64,000 nt of DNA from Bacillota bacterium (GCA_023395515.1 JAEWZB010000041.1:3117-67116), one strand, 5' to 3'; positions 53,159-62,492 are shown, numbered from the stretch's first letter. The notes: generated from the letters alone by a model not told the origin. Program-made: numbers and translations.

Positions 53159-54621
53159 TGGAGGCAACCCCGAAGAATTTCAGGAGAGTAGCTAAGGAAG
53201 AAGTGGCCAAAGTAGAGCAAAGTGATTTTTTAATTATGGTTAGTGGGGTATTTAATTATTTATGTGACAGTGCCATGCAGGTGTATGGTGATTTACATGA
53301 GCAAAGGGAAGCAAAAGAAGTGGGAGGAGAAATTCGCGCCAATAGCTTAAATAACTTAGCCGAGTTATTAGAGAGATTCGAAGTAAATGCAGCCTTAAAT
53401 GGGATTAAGGTTTTATGGGCCGACGATGGCGATGAGGCTTGTAAGTTAGTCGGTCAACTTATCAAAAAGCACGAGGTAAAAACTATCACTAAAGGTAAAT
53501 CTATGATAACGGAAGAAATTCACCTAAACGATTATATCGGGAATAAAACGGAAGCCGCCGTTTATGAAGGAGATTTAGGCGAATTTATAGTACAGCAGCG
53601 CGGTACTCCTCCATTTCATATAGTTGGTCCGGCTATTAATTTAAAGCTCACTGAAATAGTGGATATATTGCATGATAGCATTGATATGCCTAAAACCGAA
53701 GATGCGGGAGAGATTGCTAATCATGTCCGGACTTTCTTAAGAACCCAGTTTCAAAAAGCGGATATGGGCATAACCGGAGTTAATCAGGCGATTGCCTCTA
53801 CCGGCAGCTTGTTATTAGTAGAAAACGAGGGTAATATTCGCTGGTCAACTTCGTCACCTAAAATTCATGTGGCCTTAATGAGTATAGAAAAGGTGTGTGA
53901 CAATTTAGCTGATGCCTTTTACCTTACCGGGCTATTGACGCGCAATTGTACCGGGCAGGCTATAACTACTTATGTATCACTGCTGAATGGGCCGCGCCAT
54001 GAAAAGGAAAAAGACGGACCAGAAGAAGTATATGTAATTATCCTTGATAATGGCCGCTCTAAAGCCTATTTGAATGAGGAACTAAGAGAAGCTTTGCGTT
54101 GTATCAGATGTGGGAGATGTGGCATAAAGTGTCCCATTTATCTTAGAGTGGGAGCTTATCCTTATGGAAACTGTTATCCGGGACCTATGGGAGCAGTTTT
54201 AATGCCGCTCTTATTAGGAATGGATGAGACTAAACACCTCTATCAGGCTTGCACTCTTTGCGGGGCCTGTATGGAAGTATGTCCGGCTCGAGTTCCCCAT
54301 CTTACCCTTTATGAACGATACAGACAAATGAAAGCTAACGGTAATAAGGAGTTTAAAGCTACCCCTAACCTGGGAAATAAATTATTATTTAAATCATTTG
54401 CCAAAGGGATGGGAAACCGTTGGTTATATGAGAAAGGTTTAAAGGTGGTAAGAACTTATACCAAAAGTGCTGCTGATGACGGTTACATTAAAAAATTATC
54501 GGGGCCGGCGGCGGGATGGTTTGCCTGTCGGGACTTACCGGCAGTACCGGACATAACTTTTAAACAATATTGGGAAGATGAAGGCCAAAAAGTAGCTAAG
54601 GAGGGGAAAAAACATGAGTAG
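53158..54621 (+). CDS. lutB: LutB iron-sulfur protein of lactate oxidation
   Basis: The 487-residue protein has the N-terminal LUD domain (TKGKSMITEEIHLN, ASTGSLLLVENEGN) and two 4Fe-4S motifs (CIRCGRCGIKCP and CTLCGACMEVCP) at about 315-390. A C-terminal DUF3390-type tail follows. This matches LutB/YkgF. It passes electrons from lactate oxidation onward. It overlaps lutA by one base and lutC by eight bases, so all three are translationally coupled. Confidence 0.93.
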   Translation: MEATPKNFRRVAKEEVAKVEQSDFLIMVSGVFNYLCDSAMQVYGDLHEQREAKEVGGEIRANSLNNLAELLERFEVNAALNGIKVLWADDGDEACKLVGQLIKKHEVKTITKGKSMITEEIHLNDYIGNKTEAAVYEGDLGEFIVQQRGTPPFHIVGPAINLKLTEIVDILHDSIDMPKTEDAGEIANHVRTFLRTQFQKADMGITGVNQAIASTGSLLLVENEGNIRWSTSSPKIHVALMSIEKVCDNLADAFYLTGLLTRNCTGQAITTYVSLLNGPRHEKEKDGPEEVYVIILDNGRSKAYLNEELREALRCIRCGRCGIKCPIYLRVGAYPYGNCYPGPMGAVLMPLLLGMDETKHLYQACTLCGACMEVCPARVPHLTLYERYRQMKANGNKEFKATPNLGNKLLFKSFAKGMGNRWLYEKGLKVVRTYTKSAADDGYIKKLSGPAAGWFACRDLPAVPDITFKQYWEDEGQKVAKEGKKHE

Positions 54622-55255
54622 CCGTGAGGTAATACTAGACCGTTTAAGAATGCATTCTCCTCAAACTCATAGCAAAATGAGAATCGCTATGCCCGAAATC
54701 GCAAAAGGCAGTATAGAAATGTTTTCTGACAAGGCAACCGGGGCTGGAGCTAAGGTGTCTGTAGTTAAGGGACTGGAGGAAGCTAAAGCCCGGCTGGAAG
54801 AAATATTGACCGAGGTTAGCGGGGATATATTACTTTCCAGCGAAGATTTATTAAAAGACTTGCAGATTGAAAAATTACCTGCCGCTAATAATCGAATAAT
54901 TACCGAAGCTATGGTTGAAAGCCTGGCTAATTATAAAAAGCAAGCTTTTAGCAGTGCCATAGGTATTACCAGTTGTGACTATGCTATAGCTGAAACCGGT
55001 TCTTTAATAATAGAACATGGAAATCATAATGAAAGACTTATTTCCCTAGCTCCCCCTATCCACATTTGCGTTTTAAAGGAGGAGCAGATAATGGAAAATC
55101 GTTACATGTTAGCTAAGATACTGGAAGGGAAAACTAAATATTCCTCGGCTTACAGCATAATTACCGGAGTAAGTCGCACGGCTGATGTAGCTTTACAAGT
55201 CGTATTAGGTATGCACGGCCCTAAAAATGTATTCATTATAATATGTACCGATTAA
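54614..55255 (+). CDS. lutC: LutC (LUD domain) protein of lactate oxidation
   Basis: The 213-residue protein has the LUD (DUF162) domain with AIGITSCDYAIAETGSLII and SLAPPIHICVL, as in LutC/YkgG. GGAGGGG lies just before the ATG, inside the end of lutB. It is the third subunit of the lactate utilisation complex. Only about 110 bases separate it from the next ribosome site, but that gene has its own upstream TATAAT-like sequences. Confidence 0.92.
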   Translation: MSSREVILDRLRMHSPQTHSKMRIAMPEIAKGSIEMFSDKATGAGAKVSVVKGLEEAKARLEEILTEVSGDILLSSEDLLKDLQIEKLPAANNRIITEAMVESLANYKKQAFSSAIGITSCDYAIAETGSLIIEHGNHNERLISLAPPIHICVLKEEQIMENRYMLAKILEGKTKYSSAYSIITGVSRTADVALQVVLGMHGPKNVFIIICTD

Positions 55256-55366
55256 ATATAAAATTATGATTCTGGTCTGATGTCCTTAAGCGACAATATG
55301 ATATAATGGCTGTTATAATCTGCTATATATACTGCTTAGCAATAGCAATGAACGGAGGTAATTACT

Positions 55367-56329
55367 ATTATTGAACAAATACGCCCGGATCTTTTTAGAC
55401 TGGAGATACCTTTGCCTAATAACCCTTTACGGGCTTTAAATTCTTATATTATAAAGTCTAAAGATAGAAACCTTATAATTGATACTGGCATGAATAGACC
55501 AGAATGTTTAGAGGCTATGTTAAATGGTTTGAAGGAACTAGATGTTGATTTAAATAAAACTGATCTTTTTATAACTCATATGCATTCGGATCACTCCGGG
55601 AACATTTCTAATTTGGCAACGGGGGATTCTATAGTTTATTGCCATAAAACTGATGCGGATATTATAGGCAAAGGCAATAGCTGGAACCATATGCTGGAGG
55701 GGGCCATATTAAACGGTTTTCCTTCCGATGAAGATGCCATAGGTAAACATCCCGGTTTTAAATACCGCAGCATTAATTTTAATGACTTTACCCATGTCAG
55801 TGATGGGGATATTATTAAGGTAGGAGATTATAGCTTAACCTGTATTCATACCCCGGGACATACGGAAGGTCATATATGTCTGTACGATGCGGATAAAAAA
55901 ATATTATTCTCCGGGGATCATATTTTGCCTAAAATTACTCCTAACATTTCTATCTGGACTGATGAATATGATGCCCTAAACGATTACCTTAAGAATTTAA
56001 ATAAAATAGGGGAGCTGGAAGTGGATTTAGTCTTACCGGCTCACCGTGTAACCTTTACTGATCTTAAGGGCAGAATTGATGAATTAACTAAACACCATGA
56101 GCGAAGATTAAACGAAGTTTTGCTGATATTAAAAGAAGGCTCTTTTAATGCTTATGCAGTAGCATCTAAGATGAAATGGGATTTATCTTATAAAGATTTC
56201 GAAGATTTTCCTACTCCCCAAAAATGGTTTGCTACCGGAGAAGCTTTATCCCATCTCAAATATTTGGAAAATAAAAAGCAGGTTAAAAAAGAGAAGGTAA
56301 ATGATCATATAGTATATAGCTTAGTCTAG
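55367..56329 (+). CDS. MBL-fold metallo-hydrolase with a probable ATT start
   Basis: The protein of about 320 residues has ITHMHSDHSGN (HxHxDH), HTPGHTEGH, LFSGDH and LPAHR, the full set of MBL metal ligands, and a C-terminal winged-helix-like tail. The only strong ribosome site (GGAGGT, 55354-55359) is followed by ATT ATT GAA, with no ATG, GTG or TTG at a normal distance in frame. The downstream TTG at 55412 would remove the conserved N-terminal strand (DLFRLEIPLP). ATT at 55367 (or 55370) is therefore the best start. Substrate unknown. Confidence 0.78.
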   Translation: MIEQIRPDLFRLEIPLPNNPLRALNSYIIKSKDRNLIIDTGMNRPECLEAMLNGLKELDVDLNKTDLFITHMHSDHSGNISNLATGDSIVYCHKTDADIIGKGNSWNHMLEGAILNGFPSDEDAIGKHPGFKYRSINFNDFTHVSDGDIIKVGDYSLTCIHTPGHTEGHICLYDADKKILFSGDHILPKITPNISIWTDEYDALNDYLKNLNKIGELEVDLVLPAHRVTFTDLKGRIDELTKHHERRLNEVLLILKEGSFNAYAVASKMKWDLSYKDFEDFPTPQKWFATGEALSHLKYLENKKQVKKEKVNDHIVYSLV

Positions 56330-56356
56330 AAGACTCCATAGCTTAAGTTAAAACTT

Positions 56357-56393
56357 AAAAAGCTGACAGTTGCTTAAGCGGCTGTCAGCTTTT
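56357..56393 (+). terminator. Terminator between two MBL genes
   Basis: AAAAGCTGACAG and CTGTCAGCTTTT form a 12-bp perfect stem around TTGCTTAAGCGG. The U-run is only four long. Confidence 0.7.
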
Positions 56394-56426
56394 GATGTGC
56401 CAAAACCGAAATGTAGGAGATATAAC

Positions 56427-57518
56427 ATGATTAAGAATAAACTATTACTTTTTATAACCATCATAATTTTAGCTTGCTTAACCGTGACCGGCTGCGGCCC
56501 GGGAACAGATAATACTTTCTATCCTGCTGATGATTTAGATAAAAAAGAAACCTATTCTAAAGTTGCAGGTAATCTGGTAGTCCATTATATAGATGTAGGG
56601 CAAGGAGATGCTATATTTATAGAGCTGCCTTCTGATGAAAATATATTAATAGATGCAGGAGAGATAGATAAAGGTGAGCAAGTATTAAACTACCTTAAAA
56701 CCCAAGGAGTAACTAAAATTGATCACCTTGTTGCCACCCATCCCCACAGTGACCATATCGGAGGAATGAAAACCATCGTAGAAAACTTAGATATAGGCAA
56801 AGTATATATGCCTAGAGCGAGTCATGCTACTCAAACATATGAGAACCTGTTACTAAGTATTAAAAATAAAGGTCTTAAAATTACCGAAGCTAAAGCCGGA
56901 GTAGTATTGGAGACTAGTCATTTATGCCCAGCTGAATTTATAGCTCCCAATAGCAGCAGTTATAAAAGTATTAATGATTATAGTGCGGTATTAAAGCTTA
57001 AGTACCAAGAGCATATCTTTCTTTTTACCGGAGATGCTGAAGCAGTTTCGGGTCAGGAAATATTAGTTAAAGGTATTGATATAAAGGCCCAGTTTCTTGA
57101 TGTACCCCACCATGGCAGTACCAATAGCTTATTGACGAAAGAGTTCTTGAAAAAAGTTTCCCCAGAGGTAGCGGTAATTTCCACAGGAAAAGATAATTCT
57201 TATGGTCACCCGCATCAAGAAATACTGGATATGTTAGATGAATCAGGAGTGCAGGTTTTAAGAACTGATCTAGAGGGAAATATTGTAATTAGTAGTGATG
57301 GTGAGAAATTTACTATAAATAATAATGCAGCCCTAGATGAAGAACCGGGTGCCGGAATATCATCCCCGCCTGAAGGGTATATAGGCAATAAAAATAGTAA
57401 AGTCCTACATCTCCCTACCTGTAAAAACTTGCCCCTGGAACATAATCGTAAATACTTTGCTGGCAAAGCTGAAGCGGTAGAAGAAGGTTATAAATTATGT
57501 ACTAACTGTAAGCCATAG
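56427..57518 (+). CDS. ComEC-like MBL-fold lipoprotein with C-terminal Ada-like metal motif
   Basis: The 363-residue protein starts at the ATG at 56427 (GTAGGAGA upstream). A lipobox (LACLTVTGC) makes it a surface lipoprotein. The MBL domain of ComEC C-terminal type has VHYIDVGQGDAIFIELP, ATHPHSDHIGG, LFTGDAE and VPHHGSTNS. The last 45 residues (NKNSKVLHLPTCKNLP ... YKLCTNCKP) carry Cys residues in the pattern of Ada-type metal-binding or nuclease-tail modules. Similar secreted proteins are thought to act on nucleic acids. The DUF3006 gene follows 12 bases later. Confidence 0.85.
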   Translation: MIKNKLLLFITIIILACLTVTGCGPGTDNTFYPADDLDKKETYSKVAGNLVVHYIDVGQGDAIFIELPSDENILIDAGEIDKGEQVLNYLKTQGVTKIDHLVATHPHSDHIGGMKTIVENLDIGKVYMPRASHATQTYENLLLSIKNKGLKITEAKAGVVLETSHLCPAEFIAPNSSSYKSINDYSAVLKLKYQEHIFLFTGDAEAVSGQEILVKGIDIKAQFLDVPHHGSTNSLLTKEFLKKVSPEVAVISTGKDNSYGHPHQEILDMLDESGVQVLRTDLEGNIVISSDGEKFTINNNAALDEEPGAGISSPPEGYIGNKNSKVLHLPTCKNLPLEHNRKYFAGKAEAVEEGYKLCTNCKP

Positions 57519-57530
57519 GAGGTGAAAATC

Positions 57531-57728
57531 ATGTTTATAATTGATCGCTTAGAAGGTGACCTGGTCGTTCTCGAATACGAAGGAAAAACTTATACCCTGC
57601 CTAATAGAATATTGCCGGATGAAGCTAAAGAGGGGGATGTATTAAGACTGGAATTAACCGTAGACCGGGAACAAACTCTTAAGCGTTTGGAGAAAATTAG
57701 AAAGCTTGAAGAAGAGTTGTTTGAGTAG
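57531..57728 (+). CDS. DUF3006 small protein
   Basis: This 65-residue protein (FIIDRLEGDLVVLEYEGKTYTLP...) matches the DUF3006 pattern: a small beta-barrel followed by a charged helix. The ATG at 57531 follows AGGAGGTG; the in-frame GTG at 57522 is inside the ribosome site. DUF3006 genes very often sit beside ComEC-like MBL genes, as here. Function unknown; it is probably cytoplasmic. Confidence 0.85.
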   Translation: MFIIDRLEGDLVVLEYEGKTYTLPNRILPDEAKEGDVLRLELTVDREQTLKRLEKIRKLEEELFE

Positions 57729-58304
57729 AATGTAGTGTTAGTGGATAGACACAAACCCATGATTCTGCTTGTTTTAGGTGTTACGCCGGGACGTTCTTTC
57801 TGTAACATGATCTTATGATCTATAAACATTCATTACATTAAATTCTGTTACTCGGGCAATTTGCAGTAAGCTTACTCCCTAACTTACCTTGAGGTTTCGA
57901 AGTATGAGGCTACGTTTACCTTTGTCCATAATTTACAGCTTGCCGATTAGCTCACACATCAATGCCTCTATCTCGCCCTTCACATCTTCGTCAATTTTAT
58001 TTGGTTTAATTCATCAGCTAAACAGGCATCTTCATTATTTTGCTTCATGACACACGTGTAACAAACGTGTAACGCTGGTGTCCCCGGGCCACTCATTAAC
58101 GTGAAAAGAACTAGTGAAACGTCCCTCCATCCTATACACAAACAGTAATAAAAGGGTAAAAAATTAAACTTTCTACCCTTTTATTTAAGATGATGACAAA
58201 ATTTGTTACTATTATTTGTACTTTTTTGAATAAATAAATTTAGTAATCGGAACTGTAATAAATGTAAGACCTACCACAATATCCATTTCATTTTAGCGTA
58301 AACA
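57729..58304. other. Intergenic region with possible recombinase-like relic
   Basis: Between about 57920 and 58060 the minus strand reads short peptide-like stretches in shifting frames (for example KIDEDVKGEIEALMCELIGKL then stop), which looks like decayed coding DNA of unknown family. The tandem ACACGTGTAAC/AAACGTGTAAC (about 58051-58073) is a short repeat. A hairpin terminator lies at 58151-58185. Confidence 0.35.
58151..58185. terminator. Hairpin terminator
   Basis: AAAAGGGTA and TACCCTTTT pair around an AT-rich loop, with T- and A-rich flanks. It lies between plus-strand DUF3006 and the minus-strand membrane cluster and could serve both. Confidence 0.6.
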
Positions 58305-58424
58305 CTAGCTTTTGGTATACTTTATCAAAGCCTTAATACCAAAAATAATTAAAACACATAATAAGAGTTCCCGTATTACCGAGAGGCAGGCTATCCAGTT
58401 CATTAATAAAAACTCTAAATTCAT
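58305..58424 (-). CDS. Small single-pass membrane protein (39 residues)
   Basis: The ATG at 58424 follows a GAGGAG ribosome site at good distance. The peptide has a single membrane helix (IRELLLCVLIIFGIKALI) and a basic C-terminus (KYTKS). It lies 52 bases downstream of the membrane protein gene at 58477, same strand, and could be the last gene of that run. No family known to me. It may be a real small protein or chance. Confidence 0.5.
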   Translation of the reverse strand: MNLEFLLMNWIACLSVIRELLLCVLIIFGIKALIKYTKS

Positions 58425-58476
58425 GCTGATTTTTCTCCTCATACTAAAAGCAGATTAACGTAATATCCAAGTATCC

Positions 58477-59151
58477 TTAAAGGTGTTTCATATAGTTAAA
58501 GTGCAGTAATCCTAACATATAATTAAATAGCAATGCAGTTATAATCCCATCATTAAGGATAAAATTTATATATGATTTAGGTAAAAGAATCTGTATAGAG
58601 ATAAACTTATAGCCTATACATAGTAAACTATTGAGGCTAATAGCCCATTTATTAAGCCAGGCTAATTTTATACTGGCCTTTAATGCATTGAAAAACTTAA
58701 TATTTTGATTTATAAACAGAACCGGTACATAAGCAAACATTGATACCAGAAAAACAATGACCATAATAAGTATAGGTATAAAGCGCATTTGTCCAATAGG
58801 GTCGAGGGGGTTAGCTCTTAATATGACGATTAACAGTAAATTTATAATACTGATCAAAATAATAGCTAATAAAATAACCCGGGGGAGAATTTTAAGGCTC
58901 TCCCCCACCATTTGCAGATAATTTTTGCTATGGTCATTTGTCTTAAAAAAGGCCAAACATATAATTAACCACAGCATTTCCAGAATACCATAAGAACCCC
59001 ATAGAATAAGACTAATAGTAGTGGACTCATAAAGAAGGGAAGCGGCTACCAGAATAAAAGCTAAAAAAACATGCATTATAAGAAGCATCATAAGACTGGT
59101 GAAATTATGTTTAGCCCAGTCAAAATAAGTTTTAGTTTCGCTGTATAACAA
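58477..59151 (-). CDS. Six-helix membrane protein of unknown function
   Basis: The 224-residue protein has about six membrane helices, with amphipathic N-terminal and inter-helix segments. The pattern LKASIKLAWLNKW before the last helices recalls DUF975/YesL-like integral membrane proteins, but I cannot name the family. The start is TTG at 59151 with AAGGTGG upstream. It belongs to a run of small membrane protein genes downstream of flotillin. Confidence 0.65.
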   Translation of the reverse strand: MLYSETKTYFDWAKHNFTSLMMLLIMHVFLAFILVAASLLYESTTISLILWGSYGILEMLWLIICLAFFKTNDHSKNYLQMVGESLKILPRVILLAIILISIINLLLIVILRANPLDPIGQMRFIPILIMVIVFLVSMFAYVPVLFINQNIKFFNALKASIKLAWLNKWAISLNSLLCIGYKFISIQILLPKSYINFILNDGIITALLFNYMLGLLHFNYMKHL

Positions 59152-59196
59152 TTTATCTGCCCACCTTACTTACCGTCATTATATTTATAATTAGTG

Positions 59197-59550
59197 CTAA
59201 TTAATGGTTGGAATTATTATAAAAGCTAACATCATTAAGTGAGAAAATATTATCGCCAGTGAAAGGCCATTTATCCAGTAAAGAGCAGAAGTTTGGCCTT
59301 TCTTAGCCGACCAAACCAGAATGACTATACTAATAATAAACGAAACTAATAGAGGGATGAATGAAGCCGTGGGATAATTAACTAGAAAAATTCTGCCCGG
59401 TATAGTATAGCCGCTATACAGTAAAGAATTTATTAGCTGCCGGTAATATACATATAATAATGGGCCCCATACACAAAGCAATGCGGCTATAGCTGCTGCA
59501 ACCAGGCTCGCCGTAAGGAACTTTTTATAATATGGCCGGTCATTATTCAT
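59197..59550 (-). CDS. Three-helix membrane protein of unknown function
   Basis: The 117-residue protein starts at ATG 59550 after GGGGTGAT; an in-frame ATG at 59598 lies inside the previous gene and is not preferred. It has three membrane helices (about 12-32, 55-75, 90-115). No family recognised. It begins four bases after the stop of the preceding gene, so the two are coupled. Confidence 0.65.
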   Translation of the reverse strand: MNNDRPYYKKFLTASLVAAAIAALLCVWGPLLYVYYRQLINSLLYSGYTIPGRIFLVNYPTASFIPLLVSFIISIVILVWSAKKGQTSALYWINGLSLAIIFSHLMMLAFIIIPTIN

Positions 59551-59554
59551 GCGA

Positions 59555-59944
59555 TCACCCCATTTTAGGTCCTTTAAACAATTTCCAAACAAGTACACAT
59601 ACTACCAAAATAAATATATGCATCAATGAGTAAGCCCAATGGGCGATAAATTGCGAGTTTCTTGGTTCGGTTATCTCGCCGCCGTGAAAAATAAACCATA
59701 AGAGTATCGGAGGAACTTGTATTATTATGTTTAAGAATAAAGTTAATTTTATAGTAGAACTTCCGAATGCTATAAAACTGTAAAGGAATAAGCAGAATAA
59801 AATAATCCCTAAAAGTTGAGCAAAATAGCCCCATACCAGGACAGCTATTTCTACCCACCCATAATAACCATGTGTATAGGTATATCCGACTGTAAATGTT
59901 GCTGCAGCAAGGATTAATAGTAAAATCTGGACTTTGTGTTTCAT
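59555..59944 (-). CDS. Four-helix membrane protein of unknown function
   Basis: The 129-residue protein has four membrane helices and short loops. AAGGGAG precedes the ATG. It shows no motif I recognise. It is in the same-strand run with its neighbours, 35 bases after the next upstream gene's stop. Confidence 0.65.
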   Translation of the reverse strand: MKHKVQILLLILAAATFTVGYTYTHGYYGWVEIAVLVWGYFAQLLGIILFCLFLYSFIAFGSSTIKLTLFLNIIIQVPPILLWFIFHGGEITEPRNSQFIAHWAYSLMHIFILVVCVLVWKLFKGPKMG

Positions 59945-59979
59945 GTAGTCTCCCTTAGAAATCTAACCTGAGTTAACCT

Positions 59980-60414
59980 CTAATTAGATTTTTTGTAAAA
60001 CGATGTAATAATTACATAGCCTAGCATTACCTGGGCTACTACTATGGGTCCCCATTCAATATTAACCATATAATTAGGAATATATCTTATGAATTCTGCA
60101 GTAATAACATTATAACTATGAAAAATTAAATAGCTGCTGGCCACCAAGCCTAGGGGAAGCCCCCAGATTATAATTTTAGCTATATCAACCTGCCAGGAGC
60201 CGGGTTTTTTAAACTCATAAATAAACCGCTGGCAAAATCCAAATAATATACCGATAGAAACAAATAACCCCCATTGAACCCCATAATATTTCAGTAGTAG
60301 GGTAAAATCTTGCCTATATTCTGCATGCAGTTCCTTAAGCAGTAGACCTGAATGCCATAAGAGTATAATTATAAGTGATACAGATACTAAGTATAGTAAG
60401 ATTTTTTTAGCCAC
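59980..60414 (-). CDS. Four-helix membrane protein of unknown function
   Basis: The 144-residue protein has four membrane helices and a GTG start at 60414 after AAGGTG. No family recognised. It is 51 bases downstream of the flotillin gene, so it may be co-transcribed with it. Confidence 0.65.
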   Translation of the reverse strand: MAKKILLYLVSVSLIIILLWHSGLLLKELHAEYRQDFTLLLKYYGVQWGLFVSIGILFGFCQRFIYEFKKPGSWQVDIAKIIIWGLPLGLVASSYLIFHSYNVITAEFIRYIPNYMVNIEWGPIVVAQVMLGYVIITSFYKKSN

Positions 60415-60465
60415 CTTTTCACCTTCACCCTAAGTTACTTAAGCATCAAATTATTAAAATTTCTA

Positions 60466-61947
60466 TTATTCAGGCATTCCCTGAGCTATAGTAGCATCAA
60501 CCGGTTTTTGAGTCAGATCTTTTATCATCTGGGTTAAATCAATACCGGATACACTTTTAACCATATCCGGGGCAGTAGCCATTAAGGAGGTTACATAATT
60601 GCTTAACCTCGTAGCACCTGCTCCATTACCGGTATCAACTACGGTGAGGTTATCAATGGAATTTAGTGGTTCGGCAATTTTGCTCGCCAGCTCCGGCAGC
60701 ATTTTAACGATAATATCCAGAACGGCTGCTTCGCCGAATTTTTCAAAAGCTTCGGCCAGTTTTTGTTTGGCTTCAGCTTCAGCCAGACCTCGTAGACGAA
60801 TAACCTCAGCTTCAGCAGTACCTTTGGCCCGCTCGGCATCCGCAATTGCCATACCCTCCAGACGCTTCTGTTCCGCATTAGCTCTGGCTTCAGCCTCAAT
60901 CTTATACTGCAGGGCATCTGCTTCCCGCATGCGTTTAGCTTTATCGGCCTCCGCAGCCTGTTCTACTGAATAACGGTCAGCATCCGCTTTTTTCTTGACT
61001 TCAGCATCATATTGTTTTTGTCTGCGCAGAATTTCTTTTTCCTGTAAGTCAATTTCCCGGTCTCTGCGAACTAACTCTACTCTCATTTGTTCTTCGACAA
61101 CTACCTGTTCCGAACGAGCCTGTTGAATATTGTAGGCTTGATCGGCTTCAGCCTTAGCAGTATCCTGCTCTTTTTTAAATGCTGCAACTTTTAGCTCCTT
61201 CTCCTTGGAAGCTTCAGCTACCTTGGTATCTCTTAGCAACTCGGCCTTTTGTCCTTCTTCGTCTGCTAATGCCTTTTGGATACGGGCATCACGAATGGCC
61301 TCGGCTTCACCAATTTCAGCATCGCGTTTAACCGCGGCTATTCTAGGTTTACCCAGAGCATCCAGATAGCCTTGTTTATCACGTACATCCTTAATGGTAA
61401 AAGAAACAATCTGCAAGCCCATCTTTTTAAGATCATTGGCGGCAACTGCCTGAACTTCCTGAGCAAACTTATCCCGGTTACGGTAGACTTCTTCGACTGT
61501 CATGGTGCCCAATATGGCTCTAAGATGTCCTTCCAACACTTCCTGGGCTTCCAGGCGTAGAGCTTCAGTAGGTTTACCCATAAACTGTTCTGCGGCGGTA
61601 ACTACATCGTCGGTAGAGCCGCCAATTTTAATAATGGCTACTCCGTCTGCCATAACTGGTACCCCTTGTTCGGTATATACTTCGGGAGTAGTTACATCCA
61701 GCTTATGAGATAATAAGGATAAGAAGTTGGCTTGCTGAAAAATAGGCAGGATGAAAGCTCCTCCGCCTCTTACAACCTTGATTTTTCTGCCTGGATCATC
61801 GGAAAGAACATTTTTACTGCCCAGAAATGACCCGGTTACTATCATGGCTTCATCCGGACCTACAGTTTTGTATCTGGCCCAAAAGGCCAGACCCAGAATA
61901 ATAAAAACTCCTATGACAATAAGTGGAACGGTTACAAACCCTAACAC
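60466..61947 (-). CDS. floT: Flotillin-like SPFH protein
   Basis: The 493-residue protein has an N-terminal membrane hairpin or anchor (VPLIVIGVFIILGLAFW) and an SPFH/band-7 domain (about 40-190, with VRGGGAFILPIFQ and SFTIKDVRD). A long Ala/Glu/Lys-rich coiled coil with flotillin EA repeats (about 210-400) and a hydrophobic C-terminal end follow. The length and order match Bacillus FloT/YuaG, which organises membrane microdomains. The start is GTG after GGGGGAA. It is preceded by an NfeD-like gene and PspA on the same strand, as in B. subtilis yuaF-yuaG. Confidence 0.92.
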   Translation of the reverse strand: MLGFVTVPLIVIGVFIILGLAFWARYKTVGPDEAMIVTGSFLGSKNVLSDDPGRKIKVVRGGGAFILPIFQQANFLSLLSHKLDVTTPEVYTEQGVPVMADGVAIIKIGGSTDDVVTAAEQFMGKPTEALRLEAQEVLEGHLRAILGTMTVEEVYRNRDKFAQEVQAVAANDLKKMGLQIVSFTIKDVRDKQGYLDALGKPRIAAVKRDAEIGEAEAIRDARIQKALADEEGQKAELLRDTKVAEASKEKELKVAAFKKEQDTAKAEADQAYNIQQARSEQVVVEEQMRVELVRRDREIDLQEKEILRRQKQYDAEVKKKADADRYSVEQAAEADKAKRMREADALQYKIEAEARANAEQKRLEGMAIADAERAKGTAEAEVIRLRGLAEAEAKQKLAEAFEKFGEAAVLDIIVKMLPELASKIAEPLNSIDNLTVVDTGNGAGATRLSNYVTSLMATAPDMVKSVSGIDLTQMIKDLTQKPVDATIAQGMPE

Positions 61948-61964
61948 ATTAATTCCCCCTCTTT

Positions 61965-62492
61965 TCAGTCATCCTGGTAACTAATAACATTAACAACACC
62001 ATCTTTAATATCGGCTACAATTACCCGGGTTCCCTGTGTAAACTCCTCCTCATCATAACTACAGGCAATTTGATTGGTATTACCGGCCCCAATTTTAATT
62101 AACACTTCTCCAAATCCATGGGCGGGAACCGGTACGGTTACGATGCCAATTTTCCCAACCAGCTCCGACATAGTGAAACTAGTAGAGTTTTCAGCGTTTT
62201 TCATGGGCTTGACGTAAATAAAATAAACCAATATTGATAAAGCAATAGCAATTACCAAGGATAAAATACTTACAGTCAGTGGTTCCAATGAGGTAAAACG
62301 ATCCAGCATTATACCGGCTCCGCCAAAAGCCGTGATGCCACCGACAATGACCATAGGACTTAGAAAGTCAAGATGATCAAAAGATAGTGCATCCAGGCCG
62401 CTGAAAATATCACCTAATATATCCCCGAAAATAATTGTTACCAGCGCAAAAATAATTCCGCCATAAAAACAACCCCAATATACTGTTTGCAT
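61965..62492 (-). CDS. NfeD-like membrane protein (YuaF type)
   Basis: The 175-residue protein has about three membrane helices in its first 100 residues and a C-terminal OB-fold domain of NfeD type (ELVGKIGIVTVPVPAHGFGEVLIK, TRVIVADIKDGVVNV). NfeD proteins partner SPFH proteins and modulate their membrane assemblies. It lies between pspA and the flotillin gene with gaps of 41 and 17 bases. GGGAGGT precedes its ATG. Confidence 0.88.
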   Translation of the reverse strand: MQTVYWGCFYGGIIFALVTIIFGDILGDIFSGLDALSFDHLDFLSPMVIVGGITAFGGAGIMLDRFTSLEPLTVSILSLVIAIALSILVYFIYVKPMKNAENSTSFTMSELVGKIGIVTVPVPAHGFGEVLIKIGAGNTNQIACSYDEEEFTQGTRVIVADIKDGVVNVISYQDD

